This document shows, in pieces, positions 50,318 through 64,000 of a stretch of DNA of 64,000 nt (position 1 is the first letter of the stretch; the number at the start of each line of letters is the position of its first letter). A program made the translations under genes and the position numbers. The notes beneath the pieces were generated by a model. It worked only from the letters and a program-made list of their open reading frames with translations, was not told the DNA's origin and made no database searches. The stretch covers positions 310,001 through 374,000 of the forward strand of contig CAVPFA010000006.1 in assembly GCA_963703655.1 (NCBI GenBank), given 5' to 3'. Source of the DNA: CAVPFA01 sp963703655. Its GTDB lineage: Bacteria > Actinomycetota > Acidimicrobiia > Acidimicrobiales > Bog-793.

Positions 50318-51951
50318 CTATCGTGTGGCGTGCTCTGTCGTGACGATGTCGAGCTCGCCCTTCGAGTGACCGGCGCGGATCACCTTCTTGTCGAACTTGC
50401 CGACGCTCGTCTTCGGTATCTCGGTCACGAACGACCAGCGGTCGGGGACCCACCAGCGCGCGACCTTGTCCCCGAGCCACGATGCCAGCTCGTCTGCGCT
50501 CGCCCCCGCGCCCTCGATCAGCACGACGCAGGCGAGCGGGCGCTCGTCCCATCGCTCGTCGGGGACGGCCACGACCGCCGCCTCGAACACGGCAGGGTGA
50601 GCCATGAGAGCGTTCTCGAGCTCGACCGAGGAGATCCATTCGCCGCCGGTCTTGATGACGTCCTTGGTGCGGTCGGTGATCTGCATGTAGCCCTCGCCGT
50701 CGATGGTGCCGACGTCACCGGTGCGCAGCCATCCGTCCCGGAACCGATCCGGCGTCGGGTCGTTGTAGTACTCACCGGTGACCCAGGGCCCTCGCGCCTC
50801 GAACTCCCCGACCGACTCGCCGTCGCGGGGGCGACGCAGCCTTCCCCGTTCACGACCCGGATCTCGACGCCGAACGCGACCCGGCCGGTCTTCGCCCTGT
50901 AGTCCATCTGCTTGTCGGGCGGAGCGGTGCGCGGAGGGAGCGCGACCGATCCGAGCGGGCTCGTCTCGGTCATGCCCCAGGCCTGGATGATCGGCACTCC
51001 GAACTTGTCTTGGAACCGCTCCATGAGCGAGCGCGGCACCGCGGAGCCTCCGCAGACGATCGAACGAAACGACGTCAGGTCCGAACCATGCTCCTCCGCG
51101 TACCTGAGCACCTCGTTCCAGATGGTCGGCACCGCGCCTGCGAACGTTGGCCGCTCGCTCTCGATGATCCTGACGAGCGGTTCGGCCTGCAGAAACTGTT
51201 TCGGCATGATGAGGTCGGCCCCGCTCAGCCACGCCGCGTAGGGGATGCCCCATGCGTTCGCGTGGAACTGGGGGACGACCACGAGGATCCGGTCGAGTTG
51301 CGAGATGCCGAGGTTGGCAGACGAGGTGCTCGCGAGCGAGTGGAGGTAGGTGGAGCGATGGCTGTAGACGACGCCCTTCGGGTTGCCGGTCGTCCCGCTC
51401 GTGTAGCACATGGCGGCGGCGTCGCTCTCGCTCAGATCGGGCCATTCGAAGCCGGGCTCTTCTGCGTCGATGAGGTCCTGGTATCGCAGGGTCTCCCCGA
51501 GCGCCGACGGGTCGCCGTCGCCGACCACGATGACGTGCTCGACGGTCCCCCGGTCGCCCAGCACCCGCGCCAGGACGGGCGCCAGCATCGCGTCCGCGAT
51601 GATCACCTTGTCCTCTGCGTGGTCGATCACGTAACGGAGCTGCTCGGGGAAGAGGCGCACGTTCAAGGTGTGCAGGACCGCACCCATGCTCGGCACCGCG
51701 AGGTAAGCCTCGACGTGCTCTTGATGGTTGAAGCAGAAGGTCGCGACACGGTCGCCCTGGCGGACGCCGAGGCGATCGAGAGCCGCTCCCAGGCGCTCGG
51801 ACCGTTCTGCGACCTCCGCGAAGCTCGCGCGACGGAAATTATCGCCCTCGAACGTCACGACCTGGCTCAGCCCGTGGACCTGCTTGCCGTGGCGGAAGAT
51901 GTCCCGCACCAGGAGGGGGCTGTCTTGCATGGTGGTTCGCATCGGACCCAT
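50318..51951 (-). CDS. fatty-acid/acyl-CoA ligase (AMP-binding enzyme), frameshifted as sequenced
   Basis: The frame starts at ATG 51951 (51942 and 51930 are alternatives). Adenylate-forming motifs: YTSGTTGNPKGVVYSHRS (A3/P-loop), VPQFHANAWGIPYAAW, CGGSAVPRSLMERF, QAWGMTETSPLG (A5). Near 50839 one C is missing; after that the frame reads FEARGPWVTGEYYNDP, LRTGDVGTIDGEGYMQITDRTKDVIKTGGEWISS (A7-A8 hinge), and the catalytic lysine region PKTSVGKFDKKVIR. Repaired length is about 544 residues. It activates a medium- or long-chain acid to its CoA ester with ATP. It is divergent from the GGDEF/EAL gene, 156 bases away. Confidence 0.9.
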
Positions 51952-52107
51952 GTTACGGTCGCCCCGCTCGGAGGAAGAACCACCTCGGGTGCCTCGCAGC
52001 CGGGTAGCCTTGGCACGAGTCACGGGAACGCTCGAGGAGGTTGCGGGGTGGGGCACCGGGAAGGGTTGTCCTCGCCTCCCTCTGAAGCTGAGCGAGGCGA
52101 GGACCCG

Positions 52108-55100
52108 ATGATGCGCGTTCTCGACTCTCTCGCCGAAGCGCTCGGGATGAGCGGCAAGGAGCCGACGACCGATCCGATCCGGCAGCTCGGAGGATCTGCG
52201 ACCGGCGCCCTGGCCGCGGCGCTCGGCGGGTCCACGGTTCTCTGGCTCCTCGACGAAGCCGGTGACCTGCTCGATGCAGTCGCGTGCGCGGCCGATGACC
52301 CCGTGACGAACGGCGTGCTGGTGCGGGCCCTCGGAACCGCCCGGCCGTCGGCCGTCCTCGGCCTGCTCGGCCGGGTGCTCTCGACCGGCGCACCCGTCGA
52401 GGCTCCCGACGCCGCCTGGAGCCAGCTCGGAGAGTGGGGTGACCCAGACGCCCTGGAGCTGCTCGAGGCCGCCGGTCCGATGGCGTTCCATCTCGTACCG
52501 GTCCGGGCACGTTCCAGGGTCCTCGGGGCCCTCGTGCTCGCCCTGCCATCTCAGCGCGGCCTGCCGTCCGCGCCCGAGCGCTCGCTCCTCCAGGACGTCG
52601 CCAATCAGATCGGCCTTGCCGCCGCCAACGACCGGCTCGCCCGCTCGGCGGCCACCAGCGTCTCGGCTCGACGCGCCGCCGAAGAGGCGCTGCGGGCATC
52701 GGAGGCACGGTCGAGAGGCATCGCACGCTCCGGACCGGTGCTCCTGTTCGGGTTCGACCGCGACGGCATGCTCACCTTGCTCGACGGCGGCCTCCTGGCC
52801 GAGTTCGGGCAGCTGCCGGGCGTCGTCGTCGGGCGAAGCTTCTTCAGCGTGTTCAAGGACCATCCGCAGCTCCTCGAGCTCGGCCGCCGCGTCCTGGACG
52901 GCGAGGAGCTGAAAGGCGTGCCGGTGGCACTCGGGGATAATCAACCGCTCCAGGATCGCCAGCTGGTCCAGGATCACGATCTGGAGGCCTGGGGCGTCCC
53001 GTTGCGAACGGCGCGGGGCGAACCTGACGGGGCGGCCGGGATCATCGTGGAGGTCACGGCGCGCGTCGCCGCCGAGAGGCTGGTGCTCGACGGCCGGCGC
53101 CGCCAGGCGGCTCTCGTGGAGCACGCGTCCGACGTCATCATCGTGATGGCACAAGACGGTGCGATTGCCTATGCCAACCCCGCTGGCCACCAATTGTTCG
53201 GCGGTGCCTGGCGTGAGGGCGACCAGCTCCAGGTCCTCTCCCTTGTGCATCCAGACGACCGCGAGCGGGTGCAACACCACTTCGCAGAGGCGGCGGAGCA
53301 CCCCGGGAGCGCGGCGCCGGTCGAGTACCGCATCGCCCACGCCGACGGCAGCTGGCGGATCGTCGAGTCGATCGGCAACAACATGATCGACGACCCGTCG
53401 GTGAACGGTTTCGTCGTGACGCTCCGGGACGTCACGAGGCGCCGCGAGGCCGACGAGCGGGCGCGCTCGAACGCCGGCCGCCAGGCTGCTCTTGCTGACC
53501 TCGGGCGGTGGGCGCTGGTCGGGCTGGCCTTCCCCAACCTCGTCGAGGACGCAGTTACGCTGCTGGCGGAGCAGCTCGAAGTGGACTTCGTCCACGTATT
53601 CGAGGCGATGCCGGATACCGCCTTCGTGACCTTGACCGCCAGCCACGGCCACGGTCCGTCCGGGCCCGAGCTGCTCTCGACCGATCCGACGTCCTCGCCC
53701 GTCAGCTTCGCGCTCGTCACCCAAGAGACGGTGATCTGCGACGACCTGGCGCGCGAGGCGCGTTTCGAGATCCCCGATCTCTGGACGCGATCGCAGGCCA
53801 TGAGCGTCATCGAGGTCCCGATCCCCGGCCAGGACTCCCCCACCGGCGTGCTCGGCGTCGGGTCCAGCAGCCCGCGCGAATTCCCCGACGAGGACGTGAG
53901 CTTCGTGATCGCCGTCGCGAACGTCCTCGCGGCGGCGGCCGCACGCAGCCGGGCCGAAGGCGCGATCCGCGATCAGGCGCTGCACGACCCGTTGACCGGG
54001 TTGCCCAACCGTCTCGTGCTCGCCGACCACGGCCACAGCATCACAGCGCCCAAGCTGTCGGAGATGAGCGGCGTGGAGCGCACCGTGTTCGTTCTCGACA
54101 TCGACCGCTTCAAGGAGATCAACGACACCTTGGGTCACGCCATCGGCGATCTCGTCCTCCTCGAGGTAGCGCGCCGTCTGCGAGAGCTCGGCGGTCCGGT
54201 CGAGCTCGTGGCCCGACTCGGCGGGGACGAATTCGCCGTCGTGGCGTCGAGCGCCAGGGAACCCGTCGACCCGGATGCCATGTCCGCTCGCCTCCTCGCG
54301 GCCCTTGCCGAGGCGATCGACGTAGGGGGCGTCCGGCTCCGCCTGCGCGGAAGTGTAGGCATCGCCGTCGCGGACGTCGACGAGAAAGGCGCGAGCCTCG
54401 GTGTGCCTGCGCTCCTGCGGCGTGCCGAGGTCGCGATGTACCAGGCCAAGGCCGAGCGCCGAGGGGTCCGTCGCTACAGCGACGATCTCGAGCGATCGAG
54501 CCTGACGCGCCTCGCACTCGCCAGCGAGCTGGCCGACGCTGTCGACAAGGGCGAGCTGCGCCTCGACTACCAACCGAAGGTCGACTCCCTCACCAGAGCC
54601 GTCACCGGCGTCGAGGCGCTCGTGCGGTGGCGCCACCCCACCCGCGGGCTTTTGCTCCCCGACGTCTTCGTCCCGCTCGCGGAGCAGACCGGCATGATCC
54701 GTGAGCTCACCAACTGGGTGCTCGCAAAGGCGCTGTCGGAGTGCGCCGGCTGGCATCGCGCGGGGCGCCTGATACCCGTGGCGGTGAACCTGTCGGCCGC
54801 GACGGTGCATGACCCCGAGCTCATGGACGCCGTCACCAGCGCGGTGAGCCGGTCGGGGCTGCCGCCGGAGTCGGTCGAGCTCGAAATCACCGAGAGCGCG
54901 GTCATGCTCGACCCCGACGGCGCCCTACGGAGCCTTCAGGCGCTCGTCGACTACGGCGTGCGGCTCTCGCTCGACGACTTCGGCACCGGCCACTCCTCGT
55001 TGTCGTACCTCCAGCGCCTGCCCGTCACCGCGGTCAAGATCGACAAGTCCTTCGTCGAGCCGCTCCTGCGCGACGAGACCGCTAAGACGATCGTCCACGC

Positions 55101-55296
55101 AGTGGTCGAGCTCGCCCACGGCCTGCAGCTGTCGGTCATCGCCGAAGGAGTCGACTCCGCGGCGGTGATGGAGCAGCTGACCGAGCTCGGCTGCGACGCG
55201 CTCCAGGGCTTCCACGTGGCGATCCCGATGAGCCCGGACCGCCTCGAGCAGTGGATCGCCGGCCACTCGGCTGCCCCGTCCCGACGTCGGCCATAG
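52108..55296 (+). CDS. multi-sensor GGDEF/EAL protein (GAF-PAS-PAS-GAF-GGDEF-EAL)
   Basis: 1062 residues from ATG 52108. The order is a GAF-like region (about 30-180, VLWLLDEAGDLLDAVAC), a PAS region (about 205-335), a second PAS (about 335-450, VEHASDVIIVMAQDGAIAYANPAG), a second GAF (about 465-625), GGDEF (about 630-790) and EAL (about 800-1060). The GGDEF site ARLGGDEFAVV is intact with DIDRFKEIND, but the RxxD inhibitory site is replaced by GPVE. The EAL has GVEALVRWRHP, LEITES, LDDFGTGHSSL, VKIDKSFV and SVIAEGVDS, so it should hydrolyse c-di-GMP. It can plausibly do both reactions. No membrane helix is visible. It converges on gltD. Confidence 0.93.
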   Translation: MMRVLDSLAEALGMSGKEPTTDPIRQLGGSATGALAAALGGSTVLWLLDEAGDLLDAVACAADDPVTNGVLVRALGTARPSAVLGLLGRVLSTGAPVEAPDAAWSQLGEWGDPDALELLEAAGPMAFHLVPVRARSRVLGALVLALPSQRGLPSAPERSLLQDVANQIGLAAANDRLARSAATSVSARRAAEEALRASEARSRGIARSGPVLLFGFDRDGMLTLLDGGLLAEFGQLPGVVVGRSFFSVFKDHPQLLELGRRVLDGEELKGVPVALGDNQPLQDRQLVQDHDLEAWGVPLRTARGEPDGAAGIIVEVTARVAAERLVLDGRRRQAALVEHASDVIIVMAQDGAIAYANPAGHQLFGGAWREGDQLQVLSLVHPDDRERVQHHFAEAAEHPGSAAPVEYRIAHADGSWRIVESIGNNMIDDPSVNGFVVTLRDVTRRREADERARSNAGRQAALADLGRWALVGLAFPNLVEDAVTLLAEQLEVDFVHVFEAMPDTAFVTLTASHGHGPSGPELLSTDPTSSPVSFALVTQETVICDDLAREARFEIPDLWTRSQAMSVIEVPIPGQDSPTGVLGVGSSSPREFPDEDVSFVIAVANVLAAAAARSRAEGAIRDQALHDPLTGLPNRLVLADHGHSITAPKLSEMSGVERTVFVLDIDRFKEINDTLGHAIGDLVLLEVARRLRELGGPVELVARLGGDEFAVVASSAREPVDPDAMSARLLAALAEAIDVGGVRLRLRGSVGIAVADVDEKGASLGVPALLRRAEVAMYQAKAERRGVRRYSDDLERSSLTRLALASELADAVDKGELRLDYQPKVDSLTRAVTGVEALVRWRHPTRGLLLPDVFVPLAEQTGMIRELTNWVLAKALSECAGWHRAGRLIPVAVNLSAATVHDPELMDAVTSAVSRSGLPPESVELEITESAVMLDPDGALRSLQALVDYGVRLSLDDFGTGHSSLSYLQRLPVTAVKIDKSFVEPLLRDETAKTIVHAVVELAHGLQLSVIAEGVDSAAVMEQLTELGCDALQGFHVAIPMSPDRLEQWIAGHSAAPSRRRP

Positions 55297-55313
55297 CCCG
55301 GCGGCGATAACCC

Positions 55314-56862
55314 TCAGCGCAGCGCCAGCTGTCCCGCGACGATCGGTGCAGGAAGCTCGTCGCGACCGGTCAGGTAGCGGTGGACGCCAGCCGCCGCGGA
55401 CCGGCCTTCGGCGATAGCCCAGACGATCAAGCTCTGCCCCCGCACCATGTCGCCGCAGGCGAAGACGCCGGGAGCCGTCGTTGCGAACGACTCGTCGACA
55501 GCGACGTTGCCCCGGGCGTCGAGCTGCAGCCCGAGATCGGCCACGCACCCTGTGACCTCGGGTCCGAGGAAACCCATGGCGATCAGCACGAGGTCAGCCT
55601 CGAGCTCGAGCGCGCGTCCCGGCACCGGGACGAACGCGGGGCGCCCGTCGAGGGTGCCGGCCTCGACGGTTTCCAGGCGGAGTGCGCCCACGGCGCCCGT
55701 TCCGTCGTCGACGAGCTCGGTCGTCGCCACCGAGAAGATGCGCTCGCCCCCCTCCTCGTGTGCCGAGGACGAGCGCAAGATGACCGGCCACGTCGGCCAC
55801 GGGTTGTCCGGGGAGCGAACCGCGCCCGGCATGGGCAGGATCTCCAGCTGCGAGACCGACGCCGCGCCCTGGCGATGGACCGTCCCGAGGCAGTCGGCGC
55901 CCGTGTCCCCACCCCCGACGATAACGACGCGCTTGGCCTTGGCGTTGATGGGCGAAGCATCGAGTGCGCCCTCGCACACGAGGTTCGCCGGCTTCAGGTA
56001 GTCCATGGCGAAGTGCACGCCCCGCAGTTCACGCCCCTTCACTGCGAGGTCACGCGGGCGAGTGGCGCCGCCCGCAAGAACAACGGCGTCGAACTCGGCC
56101 CGAAGCCCGGAGGCGGAGACCACGGTCGCGTCCCCGGCAGCCGCACCGGCCACCTCAGGTACCTCGACGACGCCGGCGCGGGCACTGGCCGAAGCCGACG
56201 GGCGCTCTGAGGCCCTCGTCCCGACGGAGACCCGTGTCCGGAACACGGTTCCCTCTTGTTCCATCTGGGCGAGGCGGCGGTCGAGCACTGCCTTCTCGAG
56301 CTTGAATTCGGGGATGCCGTAGCGCAGGAGCCCGCCGATACGCTCGGCGCGCTCGAAGACCACGACGCCGTGCCCCGCTCGGGTGAGCTGCTGGGCGGCG
56401 GCAAGCCCGGCCGGCCCCGAGCCGACGACGGCGACCGTGCTTGCGGTCCGAGCGCCGATCTGGCGGGGCTGGAGCGCCCCGGACGATGCCGCCGATTCGG
56501 CGATCTCGAGCTCGACCTGTTTGATCAGCACGGGTTCGGCGGTGATCCCGAGCACGCACGAGCCCTCGCAAGGCGCCGGGCACAGCCGGCCGGTGAGCTC
56601 GGGGAAGTTGTTCGTCGCGTGCAGACGGTCGCTCGCCTCTGCGAACCGGCCGCGGTGGACGAGGTCGTTCCACTCGGGGATGAGGTTGCCGAGCGGGCAG
56701 CCCTCGTGGCAGAACGGGATGCCGCAGTCCATGCACCGGGCGGCCTGCTCGGTGAGCTCGTTGCGCCCGAAGGGCAGGTAGACCTCGTGCCAGTCGTGCA
56801 CACGGGCCTCGACGGGCCGGCGCCGGGGACCGGTGCGCTCGAAACGGAGGAATCCGCGAGGA

Positions 56863-56870
<8 letters not shown>
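55314..56870 (-). CDS. gltD: glutamate synthase small subunit GltD
   Basis: 518 residues from ATG 56870, which overlaps the gltB stop by eight bases. N-terminal iron-sulfur region: CMDCGIPFCHEGCPLGNLIPEWNDL and LCPAPCEGSCVLGI. FAD site VAVVGSGPAGLAAAQQL, then ERIGGLLRYGIPEFKLEK, the NADPH site VVIVGGGDTGADCLGT and the late PGVFACGDMVRGQSLIVWAIAEGR. A low-complexity Ala/Ser stretch (ASERPSASASARAGVVEVPE) around residues 225-255 interrupts the usual FAD/NAD domain boundary. The protein passes NADPH electrons to GltB for glutamate synthesis. Confidence 0.94.
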
Positions 56871-61416
<4,546 letters not shown>

Positions 61417-61582
61417 CGGCGTCCTCGTAGCGCTCGCCGCCGACCGGTGGCATCTGATGACGGCCCCAGGTCGCACGGGTCCGGCTCAGCCTTGTTTCAG
61501 CTTCGCCGTGAGTTTCATGGCCGGGACGCCCTTGGCCCAGCAGGTGACCCACAGACGATACACCCCGTGGCGGGCTCGGATA

Positions 61583-62254
61583 TCAGAGCGGGTCGACGCT
61601 GATCTTTCCGTCGTCGGCCACGTGCTCGGTAAACCTGGTCCCGTCCCAGTAGCGCAGTTCATGGCGTCCGCTGGGATCCGGCAGCCAGGACCTGGGTGGG
61701 GGCGGCGGCGGAGGAGGCGGTGCCGGCGACGCCGGCAGTTCCGGCGGTCGAGAACCCGGCCAGGGCGGTGTACCGAGACCCGGGAACACGGTCCCTGGCG
61801 GCGGGGGCGCGTCCCAGCCCCCCGGCGGCGCCGGGGCGTTGCCGCCGGGCAACGCCCCCCACCCGCCGGGGGCCGGCTCGTCCCACCCCTGAGGGGCGGC
61901 GGGTCCCCACCCGCCGGGGGCCGGCGCGTTCCAACCCTCGCCCGGCGGGCCTATGGCGCTGCGCGGATCTGAGGGCCAATAGGGCGCGTCTGGCGCCCGC
62001 TCGGGCGGTCGCACGCCGGGCCGGGTGGTCGAGCAGGCGATCAGGTAAAGCACAACGCCGATGAGCAAGAGGAAGAACAACAACACCGCCCACAGCCCAG
62101 ACGGCCATCTCCACGGCGTCACGCCGCGCCGCCTCTCGTAGCGTTTCGAGGCGACATAGCCCAGCACGCCGAAAAAGACGCCGAGCACGACCTCGGTGAT
62201 CACGACCGAGTCGGAGTAGCCGGCGATCAGACCCAAGAGCCCAAGCCCGTGCAC
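61583..62254 (-). CDS. DUF2510 membrane protein with Pro/Gly-rich linker
   Basis: 223 residues from GTG 62254 (the frame is open to 62530, but that would run into the divergent thiD promoter). One helix near 10-30, a basic loop (SKRYERRRG) and a second membrane helix (about 49-70, WAVLLFFLLLIGVVLYLIAC). Then comes a long extracytoplasmic or cytoplasmic Pro/Gly/Trp-rich linker with repeated PAPGGWG units, a polyproline run, and the C-terminal DUF2510 module WLPDPSGRHELRYWDGTRFTEHV. DUF2510 modules are common in actinobacterial membrane proteins, with unknown role. It lies upstream of gltB on the same strand. Confidence 0.85.
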   Translation of the reverse strand: MHGLGLLGLIAGYSDSVVITEVVLGVFFGVLGYVASKRYERRRGVTPWRWPSGLWAVLLFFLLLIGVVLYLIACSTTRPGVRPPERAPDAPYWPSDPRSAIGPPGEGWNAPAPGGWGPAAPQGWDEPAPGGWGALPGGNAPAPPGGWDAPPPPGTVFPGLGTPPWPGSRPPELPASPAPPPPPPPPPRSWLPDPSGRHELRYWDGTRFTEHVADDGKISVDPL

Positions 62255-62386
62255 ACATCGAGCGTAACCGTCCACCGGTGGCGTGTCGCGATCCCGAGAG
62301 GCGACGAATCGCCACCTGACAGCGTCCAGGTGGGGGTGCCCACCGCTGTGGCTCGTCACCCGGGTTTCCCACCGGCGAGCGCGCCG

Positions 62387-62392
62387 TAGGAT
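62387..62392 (+). promoter_or_regulatory. -10 box (TAGGAT) of thiD, leaderless spacing
   Basis: TAGGAT ends seven bases before the GTG of thiD at 62400, with no ribosome-binding site between. It matches the pattern at other genes in this window. Confidence 0.4.
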
Positions 62393-62399
62393 CACGACC

Positions 62400-63221
62400 G
62401 TGACACCCACCCCGCATGTGGCGCTGACCATCGCCGGCACCGACTCGGGGGCCGGTGCGGGCATCGCCACCGATCTCCGGACCTTTGGCGCGTTGGGCGT
62501 GTTCGGGACGCTCGTGGTGACCGTGGTCACAGCTCAGAACACAGTCGGCGTGAGCGATTTCTACGCCATGTCCACCGCCATGGTCGCTGCTCAGCTCGAC
62601 GCCGTGCTCACCGACCTGCCGGTACGCGCCGCCAAGACCGGGGTACTGGCCAAGGCCGACACTGTCATGCTCCTGGCGTCTCGAGGCGCCGCCGGCCGGC
62701 TCCCGCCGCTCGTGGTCGACCCCGTGCTGGTCTCGTCGGGTGGCGCCCCGCTGTTCACCAGCGAGGACGTCGCGGGCGCCTACCCAAGCCTCCTCGCCCA
62801 CGCAGTTGTCGCGACTCCCAACATGCCCGAAGCCGCCCTGCTGACCGGGCGCCGCGTCGCCGGTCTCGATGACATGGAGGAAGCGGCACGCGCGCTCCAC
62901 GCGCTCGGACCGCGCCTTGTGATCGTGAAGGGAGGGCGTCGTCGCGACACCGAGGCGATCGACGTCGCCTTCGACGGCCGATCCGTCACGCTCCTGCGGG
63001 CGCCGTGGATCGACACGGCGAATGTGCACGGCACCGGGTGCACGCTCTCGGCGGCGATAGCCGCCAACATCGCCCTCGGCCTGGAACCTCTCGAGGCGGC
63101 TGTAGTCGCCAAGGACTTCGTCACTCGGGCGATCCGCAGGAGCTCGCAGTGGCGGCTCGGCGCCGGCCACGGGCCGCTCGATCAGCTCGGAGCGGGCGCG
63201 GAGCTGGCAGCGACCGACTGA
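62400..63221 (+). CDS. thiD: hydroxymethylpyrimidine/phosphomethylpyrimidine kinase
   Basis: 273 residues from GTG 62400. Ribokinase-type fold: VALTIAGTDSGAGAGIATDLRTF (substrate site), VVTAQNTVGV, AAKTGVLAKADTVMLLA, LVVDPVLVSSGGAPLF, ATPNMPEAALLTG, VIVKGGRR and the anion-hole motif HGTGCTLSAAIAANIALG near the C-terminus with the catalytic Asp/Cys region. It phosphorylates HMP and HMP-phosphate in thiamine synthesis. It is a single gene between the DUF2510 gene and serS; other thi genes are not in the window. The 3' end shares a hairpin with serS. Confidence 0.95.
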   Translation: MTPTPHVALTIAGTDSGAGAGIATDLRTFGALGVFGTLVVTVVTAQNTVGVSDFYAMSTAMVAAQLDAVLTDLPVRAAKTGVLAKADTVMLLASRGAAGRLPPLVVDPVLVSSGGAPLFTSEDVAGAYPSLLAHAVVATPNMPEAALLTGRRVAGLDDMEEAARALHALGPRLVIVKGGRRRDTEAIDVAFDGRSVTLLRAPWIDTANVHGTGCTLSAAIAANIALGLEPLEAAVVAKDFVTRAIRRSSQWRLGAGHGPLDQLGAGAELAATD

Positions 63222-63229
63222 GGCGGAGC

Positions 63230-63247
63230 CTGAGCCGGCAGGCTCAG
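63230..63247. terminator. hairpin between convergent thiD and serS, candidate bidirectional terminator
   Basis: CTGAGCC (63230-63236), loop GGCA, GGCTCAG (63241-63247) is a perfect 7-bp stem between the two stop codons (it overlaps the serS stop). There is no T-tract on either side, so if it works it is either Rho-independent in the weak GC-rich sense or an mRNA-stabilising stem. Confidence 0.45.
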
Positions 63248-64000
63248 AGGCGCTCGGGCGCGCCGTAGGGGTGGAGCACGGCCGGCACGGCCACCCTGCC
63301 CGCCTCGTCCTGGTTGGCCTCGATGAGCGCGATCAGGAACCGTGCGGTCATCGCGGTGCCGTTCAGCGTGTGGGGAAACCGCAGCGATCCGTCCCCGTCG
63401 CGGAACCTGACGTTCAGCCGCCGTGCCTGGTAGTCGGTGGTATTCGAGCAGGACGTGATCTCCCGGTACCGCTCTTGGCTCGGGATCCAGGCCTCGAGGT
63501 CGTACTTCTTGGCCGCCGACGGCCCCAGATCGCCGGCCGCGGTGACAACAACGCGGTAGGCGATCCCGAGGCCTCCCACGAGGTCTTCCTCGATCGCCAG
63601 GATCTCCTCGTGGTACTCCTGAGAGCGCTCGGGGTCAACGAAGAAGAACATCTCCACCTTGTCGAACTGGTGCACCCTGAAGATGCCGCGGGTGTCGCGC
63701 CCAGCTGCGCCCGCCTCGCGCCGGAAACACGTCGAGTAGCCCGCGTAGCGCAACGGCAGCTCGTGGGCGGCCAAGACCTCGTTCTGGTGGAGGGCCGCGA
63801 GAGCGACCTCCGAGGTTCCGGTGAGGTAGAGCCCGTCGGTCGGTACCTGGTAAAGGTTGGCCTCGTCGTTGGGCAGGAAGCCCGTGCCGTACATCGCTGC
63901 CTCCCGTACCAGCACGGGCGGGAGGACAGGCTCGAAGCCGATCGCCACCAGCCGGTCGAGGGCATAGCGGTACAGCGCCAGCTCCACGAGAGCGACGGTG
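63244..64000 (-). CDS. serS: seryl-tRNA synthetase, C-terminal part (start off the right edge)
   Basis: About 252 codons of the 3' end are present and the frame continues past the right edge. Class II synthetase motif 2 is YAGYSTCFRREAGAAGRDTRGIFRVHQFDKVEMF, with the serine-specific TSEVALAALHQNEVL and TGFLPNDEANLYQVP regions. Motif 3 is FPHTLNGTAMTARFLIALIEANQDEAG. SerRS charges tRNA-Ser (and tRNA-Sec) with serine. The N-terminal coiled-coil arm is not in the window. It converges on thiD. Confidence 0.96.
   Translation of the reverse strand, partial: TVALVELALYRYALDRLVAIGFEPVLPPVLVREAAMYGTGFLPNDEANLYQVPTDGLYLTGTSEVALAALHQNEVLAAHELPLRYAGYSTCFRREAGAAGRDTRGIFRVHQFDKVEMFFFVDPERSQEYHEEILAIEEDLVGGLGIAYRVVVTAAGDLGPSAAKKYDLEAWIPSQERYREITSCSNTTDYQARRLNVRFRDGDGSLRFPHTLNGTAMTARFLIALIEANQDEAGRVAVPAVLHPYGAPERL

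Noticed and set aside
50518..54810. A 1430-codon open frame on the minus strand that continues upstream of the acyl-CoA ligase
   Set aside because: Only the part below 51951 has conserved ligase motifs. The remainder is antisense to the GGDEF/EAL gene and has the Arg/His/Gly-rich composition of a GC-rich shadow frame.
61500..61565. A possible 25-codon minus-strand frame (ends AMKLTAKLKQG) between the DUF2510 gene and gltB
   Set aside because: It looks somewhat protein-like, but it has no ribosome-binding site or recognisable homology; too short to support.

Overview
The window is high-GC DNA with dense genes on both strands, many GTG starts and many start/stop overlaps. It carries a bacterial proteasome with the full pupylation set (proteasomal ATPase, Dop, Pup, PrcB, PrcA, PafA), a bifunctional F420 gene (fbiC), a helY-tat cluster and DUF2510, DUF3817 and DUF4193 proteins. 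This points to an actinobacterium, most likely of the class Acidimicrobiia; that placement is inferred from gene content and was not computed. I saw no rRNA, tRNA, CRISPR array, insertion sequence or prophage.

Layout. 1-8 kb: a partial esterase, two small membrane proteins, a GGDEF protein with a degenerate EAL domain, a secreted protein with ASH-type repeats, a polytopic membrane protein, a macrodomain gene and an antitoxin remnant. 8-15 kb: a catabolic group (crotonase, TetR regulator, Rieske oxygenase), an RNA methyltransferase, a DinB-like protein, a WYL regulator, and a divergent PIG-L deacetylase / SIS-domain pair. 16-22.5 kb: a DEAD-box helicase fused to a cold-shock domain, an HtrA protease, a repeat-rich lineage protein, a GNAT enzyme and DUF4193. 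23-40 kb, nearly all on the minus strand: TrmI, proteasomal ATPase, Dop, Pup, PrcB, PrcA, an aminotransferase, PafA, signal peptidase I, TatA/B, TatC, HelY and a double-length ThyX-like protein. This largely follows the mycobacterial order but has lepB where mycobacteria have pafB-pafC. 40-50 kb, plus strand: fatty acid desaturase, then transketolase, transaldolase, G6P dehydrogenase, 6-phosphogluconolactonase, FbiC and a LOG-family protein. This links the pentose phosphate pathway to F420 synthesis. 50-64 kb: an acyl-CoA ligase, a GAF/PAS/GGDEF/EAL protein, glutamate synthase gltB-gltD, a DUF2510 membrane protein, thiD and the 3' part of serS.

Two window-wide patterns stand out. First, several genes have a TANNNT -10 box only 6-9 bases before the start codon, so they are probably transcribed as leaderless mRNAs. 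Second, at least twelve single-base frameshifts interrupt otherwise intact conserved genes between 7.4-20 kb and 46.6-50.9 kb, while the rest of the window is clean. This looks more like consensus indel error than gene decay. Frameshifted genes are listed over their full extent with the break position stated.
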